A stretch of 64,000 bases of DNA. Origin: Aquirufa beregesia. GTDB taxonomy: Bacteria; Bacteroidota; Bacteroidia; Cytophagales; Spirosomataceae. Made by a program: the position numbers and the translations under genes. The DNA lies in NCBI RefSeq assembly GCF_011090385.1, contig NZ_SEWW01000003.1:124001-188000 (forward strand). Reading direction: 5' to 3'. Numbering within the stretch: the stretch's first letter is position 1; each line of letters starts with the position of its first letter. The notes below the pieces were generated by a model. It did not search any database and had not been told where the DNA came from. It saw only the letters and a list, made by a program, of their open reading frames with translations. This document shows positions 34,264-42,898 of the stretch, piece by piece.

Positions 34264-36363
34264 CTAACTGATTTTAGCCCAGTTCGTCGTGTCTTTACGC
34301 TGATGCGCTACTTGTTCGCGAATCATTTGGTGATTTGGCTGTGTCAATTGAGGATCTTCATCCAATATTTTTTGTGCCGTTTCTCTCGCCACTTTTAAAA
34401 TTTCTCCATCTTTGGCTAGATCAGCAATCATGAGGTCTATCGCTCCACTTTGACGCGTACCTCCTAAATCTCCAGGGCCTCTTAGTTGTAAGTCCACTTC
34501 CGCAATCTCAAAACCATTGTTGGTTCTTACCATGGTTTCTATCCTTTTTTTGGTATCTACACTCAATTTATAACCAGTCATCAAAATGCAATAACTCTGT
34601 TCCGCTCCTCGCCCAACTCGACCTCTGAGCTGATGAAGCTGCGCTAAACCAAATCTTTCGGCACTTTCGATGATCATGATGCTGGCGTTGGGGACATTGA
34701 CGCCTACCTCGATAACGGTGGTTGCCACCATGATTTTGGTTTCATTTTTGACAAATCGGGCCATCTCAAAATCTTTATCGGCCGACTTCATTTTACCATG
34801 TAAAATTCCCAATGGCACTTCGGGAAAGGCTCTGGATATACTTTCAAAGCCATCCATCAAATCTTTGAAATCCATTTTTTCGGATTCTTCAATCAGCGGG
34901 TAGACAATATAAACCTGACGTCCTTTGTTCAACTCATGTTGAATAAATCCAAACACTTGTAAGCGATGGCTATCATAGCGATGAATAGTTTGAATCGCTT
35001 TTCTACCTGCTGGCATTTCATCGATGATGGAAATGTCTAAATCGCCATATAGTGTCATGGCCAAGGTACGCGGAATAGGTGTGGCTGTCATTACCATGAC
35101 ATGCGGGTGAGTTTGTTTGTTTTTATCCCACAATTTGGCTCTTTGTGCTACCCCAAAACGGTGTTGCTCATCGATGATGCACAATCCTAAATTGTGAAAT
35201 TGAACTACATCCTCAAAAATAGCATGGGTTCCCACCAAAATTTGCAACTTCCCTGAAGCTAAATCTTCATGCAATATTTGTCGGTCTTTCTTTTTCGTAG
35301 AGCCGGTTAATTTGGCAATGTGAATATCCAATAAATCAGCAAATTTCTTTAATCCTTGATAATGCTGGTCAGCCAAAATTTCAGTTGGAGCCATGAGGCA
35401 GGCTTGGGCCCCATTATCGATAGCCAAGAGCATGGCAATAAAGGCCACAATGGTTTTGCCTGATCCTACATCACCTTGAAGTAGTCGGTTCATTTGCTGG
35501 CCCGATTTCATATCCTGAAAAATTTCCCGAATCACTTTTTTCTGCGCATTGGTTAATTCAAAAGGCATGTGATTTTGGTAGAAATTGGTTAACAAGGCAG
35601 CCGAAGAAAAGACTTGACCAGGGAAGGCTGTTTTTCTGACTAAATTTTGCTTGATTAATCGGAGTTGATTATAGAAAAGCTCTTCAAATTTCAAACGTCT
35701 TTTAGCTTGATGTAACCAAGTCTCGGATTGGGGTAAATGAATATGGTATAGGGCTTCTTGTTTGGAAATGAGTTTAAATTGCTGGATAATTTCTGTCGAA
35801 AGAGTTTCTCGAATGTAAGGGAAAGCAACTTGCAAGACATTTTTTTGCAGTTGAGCAATCACTTTACTGTCGATGTATTTTTTTCTTAATTTTTCTGTTA
35901 GCGAATATACAGGATGGAAATAGGTGTCATTCTGGGCTTTGCCCTTATATACTTCCATTTCTGGATGAGTAATTTGCATTTGCCCATTAAAGCTAGTGGG
36001 CTTGCCATAAAATAAATAATCCACCCCGGGCGTTAAGGTTTTTTCAAGCCATTTAATGCCTTGAAACCAGACGAGTTCCATGCAGCCAGATTCATCGCAA
36101 CATTGAGCTACAAGTCTTTGTTTGGGTCCTTGACCGATTTTTTCTTTGTAACGAATGCGCCCCACAAATTGGGCATGCTCCAATTGTTCCGTAATTTGAT
36201 CAATCGGATAAATGGCCGTTCTGTCTTCGTAACGAAAGGGAAAGTACTGAATTAAGTCGCCATAAGTAAAAAGACCTAATTCTGTTTGAAGCAGGCTAAG
36301 CCTCGCGGGAGTAATACCACGTAACAAGGCTAAATTTGTTTCAAAAAAATGGGTCATGGGCAT
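34264..36363 (-). CDS. recG: ATP-dependent DNA helicase RecG
   Basis: Replication-fork and Holliday-junction remodelling helicase, SF2. At 699 residues it has the N-terminal wedge/OB region (FVGRIRYKEK, LVAQCCDESGCMELVWFQ), Walker A LLQGDVGSGKTIVA near 290, the DExH box IIDEQHRFGVAQR near 390, VMTATPIPRTLAMT (motif III), ATTVIEVGVNVPNASIM (motif V) and QLRGRVGRG (motif VI). ATG at 36363; a second ATG two codons later is equally possible. Monocistronic, divergent from the T9SS cargo gene. Confidence 0.97.
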   Translation of the reverse strand: MPMTHFFETNLALLRGITPARLSLLQTELGLFTYGDLIQYFPFRYEDRTAIYPIDQITEQLEHAQFVGRIRYKEKIGQGPKQRLVAQCCDESGCMELVWFQGIKWLEKTLTPGVDYLFYGKPTSFNGQMQITHPEMEVYKGKAQNDTYFHPVYSLTEKLRKKYIDSKVIAQLQKNVLQVAFPYIRETLSTEIIQQFKLISKQEALYHIHLPQSETWLHQAKRRLKFEELFYNQLRLIKQNLVRKTAFPGQVFSSAALLTNFYQNHMPFELTNAQKKVIREIFQDMKSGQQMNRLLQGDVGSGKTIVAFIAMLLAIDNGAQACLMAPTEILADQHYQGLKKFADLLDIHIAKLTGSTKKKDRQILHEDLASGKLQILVGTHAIFEDVVQFHNLGLCIIDEQHRFGVAQRAKLWDKNKQTHPHVMVMTATPIPRTLAMTLYGDLDISIIDEMPAGRKAIQTIHRYDSHRLQVFGFIQHELNKGRQVYIVYPLIEESEKMDFKDLMDGFESISRAFPEVPLGILHGKMKSADKDFEMARFVKNETKIMVATTVIEVGVNVPNASIMIIESAERFGLAQLHQLRGRVGRGAEQSYCILMTGYKLSVDTKKRIETMVRTNNGFEIAEVDLQLRGPGDLGGTRQSGAIDLMIADLAKDGEILKVARETAQKILDEDPQLTQPNHQMIREQVAHQRKDTTNWAKIS

Positions 36364-36426
36364 TCCATAAAAATTTTGTGAATTTAGGTATATTTACAAA
36401 ACCTTAGGGAGAATTTTTTAAGCTTT

Positions 36427-37161
36427 ATGTTTTTAACAAACACTTTATTAATTTCTAGATTAAATTACCCTTCTTTAACTCGCGTAAAGCACGTATTGTT
36501 GCTTATCTTTTTACTAGGGACTTATATCCCTTCATGGGCTCAATGTCCAGTGTGGGTAGCTACGGAAAAGAAAGTAGTGGTTTTTTCTCCCAATCGTTTG
36601 AAAGGCGAACCTTATCCTGATCCAATTCCTATTCCGGTCAATGGGGCTCAGAATGCGGATATAAAGTGGACCTGGACTTTGGCTGGAACAAATCGTGGAC
36701 AAGAAATAGGTATTACAGATACTACTAGACTGAATACGACATTTGACATTCAGAAAATTATTCAGAGTCATCAAGATTTAGAAGGGACTAGTTTTACCTT
36801 AACGTATTTTATTACGGGGGTAGGGAAAGATGTGACGACAGGTTTATCTTGTCAGAGTTTTGCCACCATTGATGTCGTTGTTTTAGTTAAAATACATCCC
36901 TACAATGCCATTACACCTAATTCGGATGATACGAACGATGAATGGTTTATTGATTATCTATACAATTATCCAGATGCCAACATTGTGATTTTTGACCGAT
37001 GGGGTCAGCCTGTGTTTGAAAGTACGGGTTATCAATATGAAGAAAAGCCCTTTAAAGGGAAATTTAATGGGAAGGATTTACCCTCTGGAACTTATATGTA
37101 CCGTATAACACCTAGTGAGGATTATGGTACAGTTTATGGGAATTTGACCATTGTAAGATAA
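36427..37161 (+). CDS. Short exported protein with type B T9SS sorting domain
   Basis: 244 residues: a signal peptide (hydrophobic core KHVLLLIFLLGTYI, cleaved after SWAQ at about 38), roughly 110 residues of beta-rich passenger (PVWVATEKKVVVFSPNRL onward), and a C-terminal gliding-motility-type (CHU_C) domain with ITPNSDDTNDEW, VIFDRWGQPVFES, FNGKDLPSGTYMY and the ending NLTIVR. It should be secreted by the type IX system and held at the surface. The passenger is unusually small and I do not recognise it. The gene stops 3 bp before nuoB. Confidence 0.88.
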   Translation: MFLTNTLLISRLNYPSLTRVKHVLLLIFLLGTYIPSWAQCPVWVATEKKVVVFSPNRLKGEPYPDPIPIPVNGAQNADIKWTWTLAGTNRGQEIGITDTTRLNTTFDIQKIIQSHQDLEGTSFTLTYFITGVGKDVTTGLSCQSFATIDVVVLVKIHPYNAITPNSDDTNDEWFIDYLYNYPDANIVIFDRWGQPVFESTGYQYEEKPFKGKFNGKDLPSGTYMYRITPSEDYGTVYGNLTIVR

Positions 37162-37164
37162 TTT

Positions 37165-37677
37165 ATGAAAAGCTTATTAGACCAACAGTTTCAATCAGAA
37201 GGATTTGTCATTAGCCAAGTCGAGGATTTGCTCAACTGGGCCAGAGCCAGTTCCTTGTGGCCCATGAGCTTTGGTTTAGCCTGTTGTGCCATTGAAATGA
37301 TGCAAGCATTTGCTTCGGGATACGATTTAGATCGATTTGGTGTTTTCCCCCGCCCTTCCCCTCGCCAATCTGATGTGATGATTGTGGCAGGTACAGTGAC
37401 TTTCAAAATGGCCGATCGTATTCGTCGTTTGTATGAGCAAATGCCTGAGCCAAGGTATGTGATTTCTATGGGTTCTTGTTCTAACTGTGGTGGACCATAT
37501 TGGGACCATGGATATCATGTGGTGAAAGGAGTGGATCGAATCATCCCAGTGGATGTCTACGTGCCAGGCTGTCCGCCTAGGCCAGAAGCCTTATTAGGAG
37601 GCATCATTAAATTGCAAGAGAAAATTCAACAAGAAAGTTTGGTTGTTCCTGCCCGTATTTTGGAAGCCATATCATAA
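37165..37677 (+). CDS. nuoB: NADH-quinone oxidoreductase subunit B
   Basis: Complex I subunit carrying the N2 [4Fe-4S] cluster next to the quinone site. The 170-residue chain keeps the ligands: tandem Cys in [10 protein letters not shown] near 36, [16 protein letters not shown] near 105 and [14 protein letters not shown] near 138. It is paired with nuoC, whose start lies 10 bp after its stop. nuoA does not precede it and nuoD does not follow nuoC, so this is a broken-up complex I locus. Confidence 0.97.
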   Translation: MKSLLDQQFQSEGFVISQVEDLLNWARASSLWPMSFGLACCAIEMMQAFASGYDLDRFGVFPRPSPRQSDVMIVAGTVTFKMADRIRRLYEQMPEPRYVISMGSCSNCGGPYWDHGYHVVKGVDRIIPVDVYVPGCPPRPEALLGGIIKLQEKIQQESLVVPARILEAIS

Positions 37678-37687
37678 AAAGACTCGC

Positions 37688-38179
37688 ATGAATGCTGTGC
37701 TACAGATCAAAGAATTGATAGAACAAAGTTTGGGGAAAAGCCTGAACTTCGATGAAGCGAATAGTCGGGTTACTTTGGAGGTAGATGATTTGGTTTCCGT
37801 GTGTGATTTACTTTGGCGGAGTCCTGAAGCGTACTTTGATTCACTTTCTTGTTTAACAGCCATCGATAATGGTCCCTCAACAGGTGATTTGGAATTGATA
37901 TATACGCTGTATTCTATACCCAATCATGTGACATTTCATATACGAGTGGTGGTACCAAGGACTCTTCCAGATGGGGCTTTACCAGAAGTTCCTACGGTTT
38001 CTCATATTTGGAAAACTGCCGATTGGCATGAAAGAGAGGCCTTTGATTTGGTAGGTGTAAAATTTACAGGCCATCCAGATTTAAGGAGAATATTGCTTCC
38101 TGAGGATTGGAAAGGGCACCCTTTGAGAAAGGATTATGAAGAACCTGATACCTACCACGGTATTCAAGTAAAATATTAG
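37688..38179 (+). CDS. nuoC: NADH-quinone oxidoreductase subunit C
   Basis: The 30-kDa-type subunit of complex I. ATG 37688 (MNAVLQIKELIEQSLG) gives 163 residues; the tracked start 45 bp upstream lies inside nuoB. The signature is HIWKTADWHEREAFDLVGVKFTGHPDLRR..EDWKGHPLRKDY. It ends 4 bp before a glycosyltransferase gene, so the nuoBC transcript may run on into unrelated genes. Confidence 0.95.
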   Translation: MNAVLQIKELIEQSLGKSLNFDEANSRVTLEVDDLVSVCDLLWRSPEAYFDSLSCLTAIDNGPSTGDLELIYTLYSIPNHVTFHIRVVVPRTLPDGALPEVPTVSHIWKTADWHEREAFDLVGVKFTGHPDLRRILLPEDWKGHPLRKDYEEPDTYHGIQVKY

Positions 38180-38183
38180 TCGA

Positions 38184-39059
38184 ATGAAAATAGCAGGCTT
38201 TACCTTCATTCGAAATGCCATCAAAAATGATTATGCTATCGTGGAGGCCATTACCTCTATTCTGCCCATTTGTGATGAATTTGTGGTAGCTGTTGGCAAA
38301 TCCGAAGATGATACCTTGGCTTTAATTCAGGCTATTCCTTCTAGCAAAATTAAAATTGTGGAAACGGTTTGGGATGATACGCAGCGTGAAGGTGGGCGTA
38401 CCTTTGCTTTAGAAACAGATAAGGCCTATGCGGCTATTTCCCCCGATACGGATTGGGCATTTTATATTCAAGGGGATGAGTGTGTGCATGAAATGGATTT
38501 GCCCATCATTCAACAGTCCATGGAACAGTATCTACAAGATCCAGCCGTAGAAGGATTATTATTCAATTACCGCCATTTTTATGGGTCTTATCACCACGTA
38601 GCGGTGTCGCGGCGATGGTATCGTAGGGAAATTAGGGTAGTGAAATATCACCCTGATGTACATTCGTACAAAGATGCACAAGGATTTAGAAAAGCGGGTA
38701 AAAAGATACAAGTGAAGCATATACCAGCTCATATTTTCCACTATGGATGGGTAAAACCTCCCCAAGGTTTAAATAATAAGGTGAGGAATTTTACGCAGTT
38801 TTACCATGATGACGCTTGGTTGGAGGTAAATGTTCCTTTAGACTATCAATTTGATTATGGGAATGCAGAGCGTTTGACGCGTTTTGAAGGCACACATCCT
38901 CAGGTGATGCAAGCCCGAGTAGCTCAGCAAAATTGGCCTTTTCATGTGGATCCTAAAGAATTGAGAAAACGCATGAGCCTAAGAAGAAAGGTATTGCAGC
39001 AAATTGAAGATTGGACAGGCAGGCGGATTGGTGAGTACAAAAACTACCGAATAATCTAA
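38184..39059 (+). CDS. Glycosyltransferase, GT2-like
   Basis: A 291-residue cytoplasmic GT-A-fold transferase. MKIAGFTFIRNAIKNDYAIVEAI is the start of a GT2 subfamily common in surface-glycan clusters; FVVAVGKSEDDTLALI holds the donor-binding acidic loop and FYIQGDECVHEMD near 92 is the probable DxD-like metal site. The C-terminus is basic and Arg-rich (RKRMSLRRKVLQQIE), possibly membrane-associating. Its stop overlaps the next transferase's ATG by 1 base. Sugar donor and acceptor are unknown. Confidence 0.85.
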   Translation: MKIAGFTFIRNAIKNDYAIVEAITSILPICDEFVVAVGKSEDDTLALIQAIPSSKIKIVETVWDDTQREGGRTFALETDKAYAAISPDTDWAFYIQGDECVHEMDLPIIQQSMEQYLQDPAVEGLLFNYRHFYGSYHHVAVSRRWYRREIRVVKYHPDVHSYKDAQGFRKAGKKIQVKHIPAHIFHYGWVKPPQGLNNKVRNFTQFYHDDAWLEVNVPLDYQFDYGNAERLTRFEGTHPQVMQARVAQQNWPFHVDPKELRKRMSLRRKVLQQIEDWTGRRIGEYKNYRII

Positions 39060-39955
39060 TGATGGAAGAGAAAATTTCCTATTTTCCGCAGCAGGCTTCG
39101 GAGACCAAACCATTTTTTTCTATCCTGATACCGACTTGGAATAATTTGGCATTTCTTCAGAACTGTATTCGAAGTATTCGCCAGCATTCTACTACTTCTT
39201 ATCAATTGGTGGTACATCTCAATGAAGGTGCAGATGGGTCCCTAGAATGGATAAAAGAGCAAGGGGATATTGCTTATTCACATAGTGAAGAAAATGTGGG
39301 GGTATGTTATGCCATGAACGCCATGCGGAAATTGGCTACTGCAGATTATTTGTTGTATCTCAATGACGATATGTATGTCTTACCCAATTGGGATGGGATA
39401 TTACAGGAGGAAGTGATGGCGTGTCCTGATCATAATTTCTTTATTTCTGCCACCATGATAGAGCCTAGGGCTCAGAGTAATTGCTCGATTGAACAGGCCT
39501 ATGGCAATAATCTGGAAAATTTTGAGGAGGAGAGGCTTTTGAAAGAATGGCACACTTGGGAGAAAAAAGATTGGCAGGGTAGTACTTGGCCGCCCAATGT
39601 GGTGCACAAAAATGTATGGGATCAGGTAGGAGGTTATAGTGTTGAATTTTCACCTGGGATGTATTCAGACCCCGATTTTTCCATGAAATTATGGCAAGCA
39701 GGTGTGCGATTATTCAAGGGAGTAGCACGAAGCCGTGTGTATCATTTTGGTTCTATTTCTGTTAAGCGGGTCAAGCAAAATAAAGGCTATTATCAATTTA
39801 TTCGAACCTGGGGAATGAGCTCCGGGACTTTCTCCAAATACTACTTACAAAGAGGAAAGCCATTTAATGGGCCGCTTCAAAAACGATACATTCCGTTTTG
39901 GGTACATCTCAAAAATTGGTATTATCAATTCAGCCTACGTTTCAAGGCTCAATAA
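39059..39955 (+). CDS. Glycosyltransferase family 2
   Basis: A 298-residue GT-A transferase: FFSILIPTWNNLAFLQNCIRSIR begins the nucleotide-binding domain at about 20, YLLYLNDDMYVLPNW near 100 has the DD metal site, and WPPNVVHKNVWDQVGGYS near 178 is the acceptor-side motif. Two starts three bases apart (39059 and 39062) are possible. It overlaps the preceding transferase by 1 bp and the convergent one by 7 bp. Confidence 0.9.
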   Translation: MMEEKISYFPQQASETKPFFSILIPTWNNLAFLQNCIRSIRQHSTTSYQLVVHLNEGADGSLEWIKEQGDIAYSHSEENVGVCYAMNAMRKLATADYLLYLNDDMYVLPNWDGILQEEVMACPDHNFFISATMIEPRAQSNCSIEQAYGNNLENFEEERLLKEWHTWEKKDWQGSTWPPNVVHKNVWDQVGGYSVEFSPGMYSDPDFSMKLWQAGVRLFKGVARSRVYHFGSISVKRVKQNKGYYQFIRTWGMSSGTFSKYYLQRGKPFNGPLQKRYIPFWVHLKNWYYQFSLRFKAQ

Positions 39956-40890
39956 ATACTAAAAAGTAGTTTAAATGGATACAACCATTTTGCTAAAGCC
40001 CCTTTTTTCTTATAAGCAAGCATCAAATCACGGTATTTCAGGACTAGGCAAGTTCTTCTGATGCGAGGAATGAGATCAGAGGAGCAAAAATCCTGGGCCA
40101 CTTGCCTTAGTATTTGTTTTTCCAAGGCTTTTTCTGCTGGGCAAAATTCAGCCAAGAGTCGAACGCGCTGCTGTATACGTTGGTCGCGCTGTTTTCTTGT
40201 TGCATATTGCTTAGGGGCTTTTTTTAAGTTGGCACCTATGGCGTTTTGATCATGTTGACGGTAATGCACCAGGGTTTCAGGTAAGTAATTAATACCTTGA
40301 AAGCAAGTAGCTAAAAAGCCAATATAATAGTCGTGTGAAACAAAATGAGGAAAAGGAAAAGCACGGGTCAATATAGATTTTTGGAACAACATGCTATGAC
40401 CAGGAGCCCAGGCACCAAAAGTATACATCAGTGGTGAAGTGTATGGGATCTGATTTTTTAGGTCAGACATTTTTTGAGGAAGGGCATTTCCTGCCTCGTC
40501 AATGAGTTGAGAATCAGCATAAATCATCGAATAAGGTCCAATAGCTTGATAAAGCCGACTTAATTTTTGTTTTTCCCAAAGATCATCTTGGTCGGATAGA
40601 GCAATCCATTCCCCTTGGGCCAATTGCATAGCTTTTTCAAAACTTCTTACATAACCTAGGTTTTCCTCATTTTGGAAGATTTTAATTCGCTCATCTTGAT
40701 GGGCCATGTCTTGAAGAATAGCCCAAGTAGTATCGGTGGAGGCATCGTCCAAATAGATGAATTCTAGATGAGGATAATCTTGGTTTAAGTGATTTTGAAT
40801 CTGTTCTACCACAAATTTCTCACCCCGGTAACAAGCCATGACGATGGAAATCAAGGGGAACTTCTTGTTGTTATTCTGTTTGGAGGGCAT
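39949..40890 (-). CDS. Glycosyltransferase family 2, rhamnosyltransferase-like
   Basis: A 313-residue GT2 protein with ISIVMACYRGEKFVVEQI at the start, EFIYLDDASTDTTW near 45 and WIALSDQDDLWEKQKL near 92, a pattern common in rhamnosyl- and related transferases making O-antigen or exopolysaccharide. It lies on the opposite strand to the other two GT2 genes and is divergent from the MsbA-like exporter, so at least two transcripts serve this glycan block. Confidence 0.9.
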   Translation of the reverse strand: MPSKQNNNKKFPLISIVMACYRGEKFVVEQIQNHLNQDYPHLEFIYLDDASTDTTWAILQDMAHQDERIKIFQNEENLGYVRSFEKAMQLAQGEWIALSDQDDLWEKQKLSRLYQAIGPYSMIYADSQLIDEAGNALPQKMSDLKNQIPYTSPLMYTFGAWAPGHSMLFQKSILTRAFPFPHFVSHDYYIGFLATCFQGINYLPETLVHYRQHDQNAIGANLKKAPKQYATRKQRDQRIQQRVRLLAEFCPAEKALEKQILRQVAQDFCSSDLIPRIRRTCLVLKYRDLMLAYKKKGALAKWLYPFKLLFSIY

Positions 40891-40960
40891 TGAAAGGGTA
40901 TGAATTCTGATAAGTTTAAGAAATTGTAGTAATTTGGCCTAAATTTAAGAAAGATTCTCA

Positions 40961-42790
40961 TTGAAAACCTATCTCCGACTACTTAGCTATGCCGTTTCCA
41001 TTCGGAAGTATATATTTCCTTATTTTGGATTTTCATTTTTGGCGAGCTTATTCGGAATCTTAAATTTCACTTTGTTGATTCCGCTTTTGAATGTCCTATT
41101 TAATCAGGCAGCGAATACCAACATAGCTTTATATCGAAATTTACCTGAATTTACCTTTTCTCCCAATTATTTCTCCTTTGCTTTTAATCATTACTTCTAC
41201 GGTGCTTTAGAGCAATATGGAAGAATTGGAGCCTTGCAGTATGCTTGTGGGGCAATTATGGTTTCCGTGATTTTGTCCAATATCTTTCGTTATTTTTCTC
41301 AGCGGGTGTTAAAAACGGTGGAGGCGGATACGATTGCCTCTTTGCGACAAGCGGTATTTGCACAAGCCATTCGTTTGGATTTGAGTTATTTCAGTGAAAG
41401 GAAGAAGGGCAACTTGATGTCGCGCTTAACTACAGATGTACAGGAAGTGGAAAATAGTATTGGTCGGGCTTTTACCGCCACTTTCAAAGAGATCTTTTCT
41501 TTGGTCTTATTTTTTGTCTTTTTGGCTAGTATGTCCGGCAAATTGACCTTGTTTTCCCTTATGATACTACCACTTTCTGGAGGAGTTATCGCCACCATTA
41601 CCCGGAGATTACGAAGAGCAGCAGGAGAAGTGCAACAGCATTTAAGTGGTTTAATTAGCTTATTGGATGAGACTTTTGGGGCCATGCGCGTGGTGAAGGC
41701 CTTTCGGGCAGAGCCTATGATGGATCAACGTTTTCAGCAAGAAAATGGAAAATACCGCCATTCATTGTTGAAGATGGTATTCCGACAAGAATTGACTTCC
41801 CCTGTATCGGAAAGTTTGGGAGTTTTAGTGGTTACGGGAATTTTGTTGTACGGAGGTACATTGGTGATTTCGGGTGAAGGAGAATTAAGTGCGTCTACCT
41901 TCATTGCCTTTATTGCTACTTTTTCCCAGGTAATGCGGCCAGCCAAGGCGATTGCCGATGCATTCAGCGGTATTCAACGAGGAGTGGCTAGTGCGGACCG
42001 TATTATTGAAATTTTAGATACTCAACCCAGTATTGTGGCCGAAGAGCCAATTATTGCTAAGAAAAAATTGGTTCATCGCATCGTTTTTGACCAGGTGAAT
42101 TTTGCCTACCAGAAGGATAAGCTCGTCTTGGATCAGGTCAGTTTTGAGATTCCTAAAGGGAAGACCATCGCTTTAGTTGGGCCATCAGGAGGCGGTAAAT
42201 CTACTTTAGCAGATTTGTTGCCCCGTTTTTATGATCCAAGTGCCGGGCAAATTTTGATTGATGATGTGCCGATTAAGCAGGTACCCTTAGAAGATTTGCG
42301 CTCCTTGATGGGCATTGTTACTCAAGAGTCTGTTTTGTTCAATGATACCATATTTAATAACATTGCCTTTGGGGCAGAAGCTAGTCAGGAGGAAGTAGAA
42401 GAAGCTGCTAAAATTGCCAATGCACACGATTTTATCATAGCCAATCCCGAAGGCTATCAGGCTTATATTGGGGATCGAGGTTCGAAATTGTCGGGAGGTC
42501 AGCGCCAGCGAATTTCCATTGCTAGAGCGGTATTGAAAAACCCGCCTATTTTGATTTTGGATGAGGCGACCAGTGCTTTAGATAATGAATCAGAGAAATT
42601 GGTTCAGGCAGCTTTAACGAACCTGATGAAGAATAGAACCGTACTAGTAATTGCCCATCGATTGAGTACCATTCAGCATGCGGATCAAATATTGGTGGTA
42701 CAAAAAGGAAGGATTATGGAAAGAGGAACACATGATGAATTAATGCGTGATCCCAAGGGACTTTATGCTAAATTAAGTCATTCTAAATAA
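40961..42790 (+). CDS. MsbA-like ABC exporter (fused permease and ATPase)
   Basis: A 609-residue half-transporter with six TM helices (about 1-330) and a C-terminal nucleotide-binding domain: Walker A GPSGGGKST near 404, Q-loop VTQESVLFND, signature LSGGQRQR near 512, Walker B ILILDEATSALD and switch His in VIAHRLS. It probably exports lipid A or a lipid-linked glycan, fitting the adjacent glycosyltransferases. The only reasonable start is TTG 40961 (KTYLRLLSYAVSIRKY), since no ATG appears before the first TM region is well under way. Confidence 0.93.
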   Translation: MKTYLRLLSYAVSIRKYIFPYFGFSFLASLFGILNFTLLIPLLNVLFNQAANTNIALYRNLPEFTFSPNYFSFAFNHYFYGALEQYGRIGALQYACGAIMVSVILSNIFRYFSQRVLKTVEADTIASLRQAVFAQAIRLDLSYFSERKKGNLMSRLTTDVQEVENSIGRAFTATFKEIFSLVLFFVFLASMSGKLTLFSLMILPLSGGVIATITRRLRRAAGEVQQHLSGLISLLDETFGAMRVVKAFRAEPMMDQRFQQENGKYRHSLLKMVFRQELTSPVSESLGVLVVTGILLYGGTLVISGEGELSASTFIAFIATFSQVMRPAKAIADAFSGIQRGVASADRIIEILDTQPSIVAEEPIIAKKKLVHRIVFDQVNFAYQKDKLVLDQVSFEIPKGKTIALVGPSGGGKSTLADLLPRFYDPSAGQILIDDVPIKQVPLEDLRSLMGIVTQESVLFNDTIFNNIAFGAEASQEEVEEAAKIANAHDFIIANPEGYQAYIGDRGSKLSGGQRQRISIARAVLKNPPILILDEATSALDNESEKLVQAALTNLMKNRTVLVIAHRLSTIQHADQILVVQKGRIMERGTHDELMRDPKGLYAKLSHSK

Positions 42791-42862
42791 TCAGACCATT
42801 TGAAAGAATCACAAATCGATTTATCAAGAAATGATTAGTTATTCCATTTAGAAAAGGGTAAT

Positions 42863-42891
42863 TTTGCGTTCGAATTGTAAAATTAGCTTTG
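42863..42891 (+). promoter_or_regulatory. Promoter TTTG-N17-TAGCTTTG for the aminotransferase
   Basis: TTTG at 42863-42866 and TAGCTTTG at 42884-42891; spacing 17 bp is slightly short. The ATG follows the -7 box by 7 bp, which would give an almost leaderless mRNA. Confidence 0.55.
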
Positions 42892-42898
42892 ATTATTT

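Noticed and set aside
41386-41946. Minus-strand ORFs inside the MsbA-like gene
   Set aside because: Antisense frames of a gene with intact transporter motifs.
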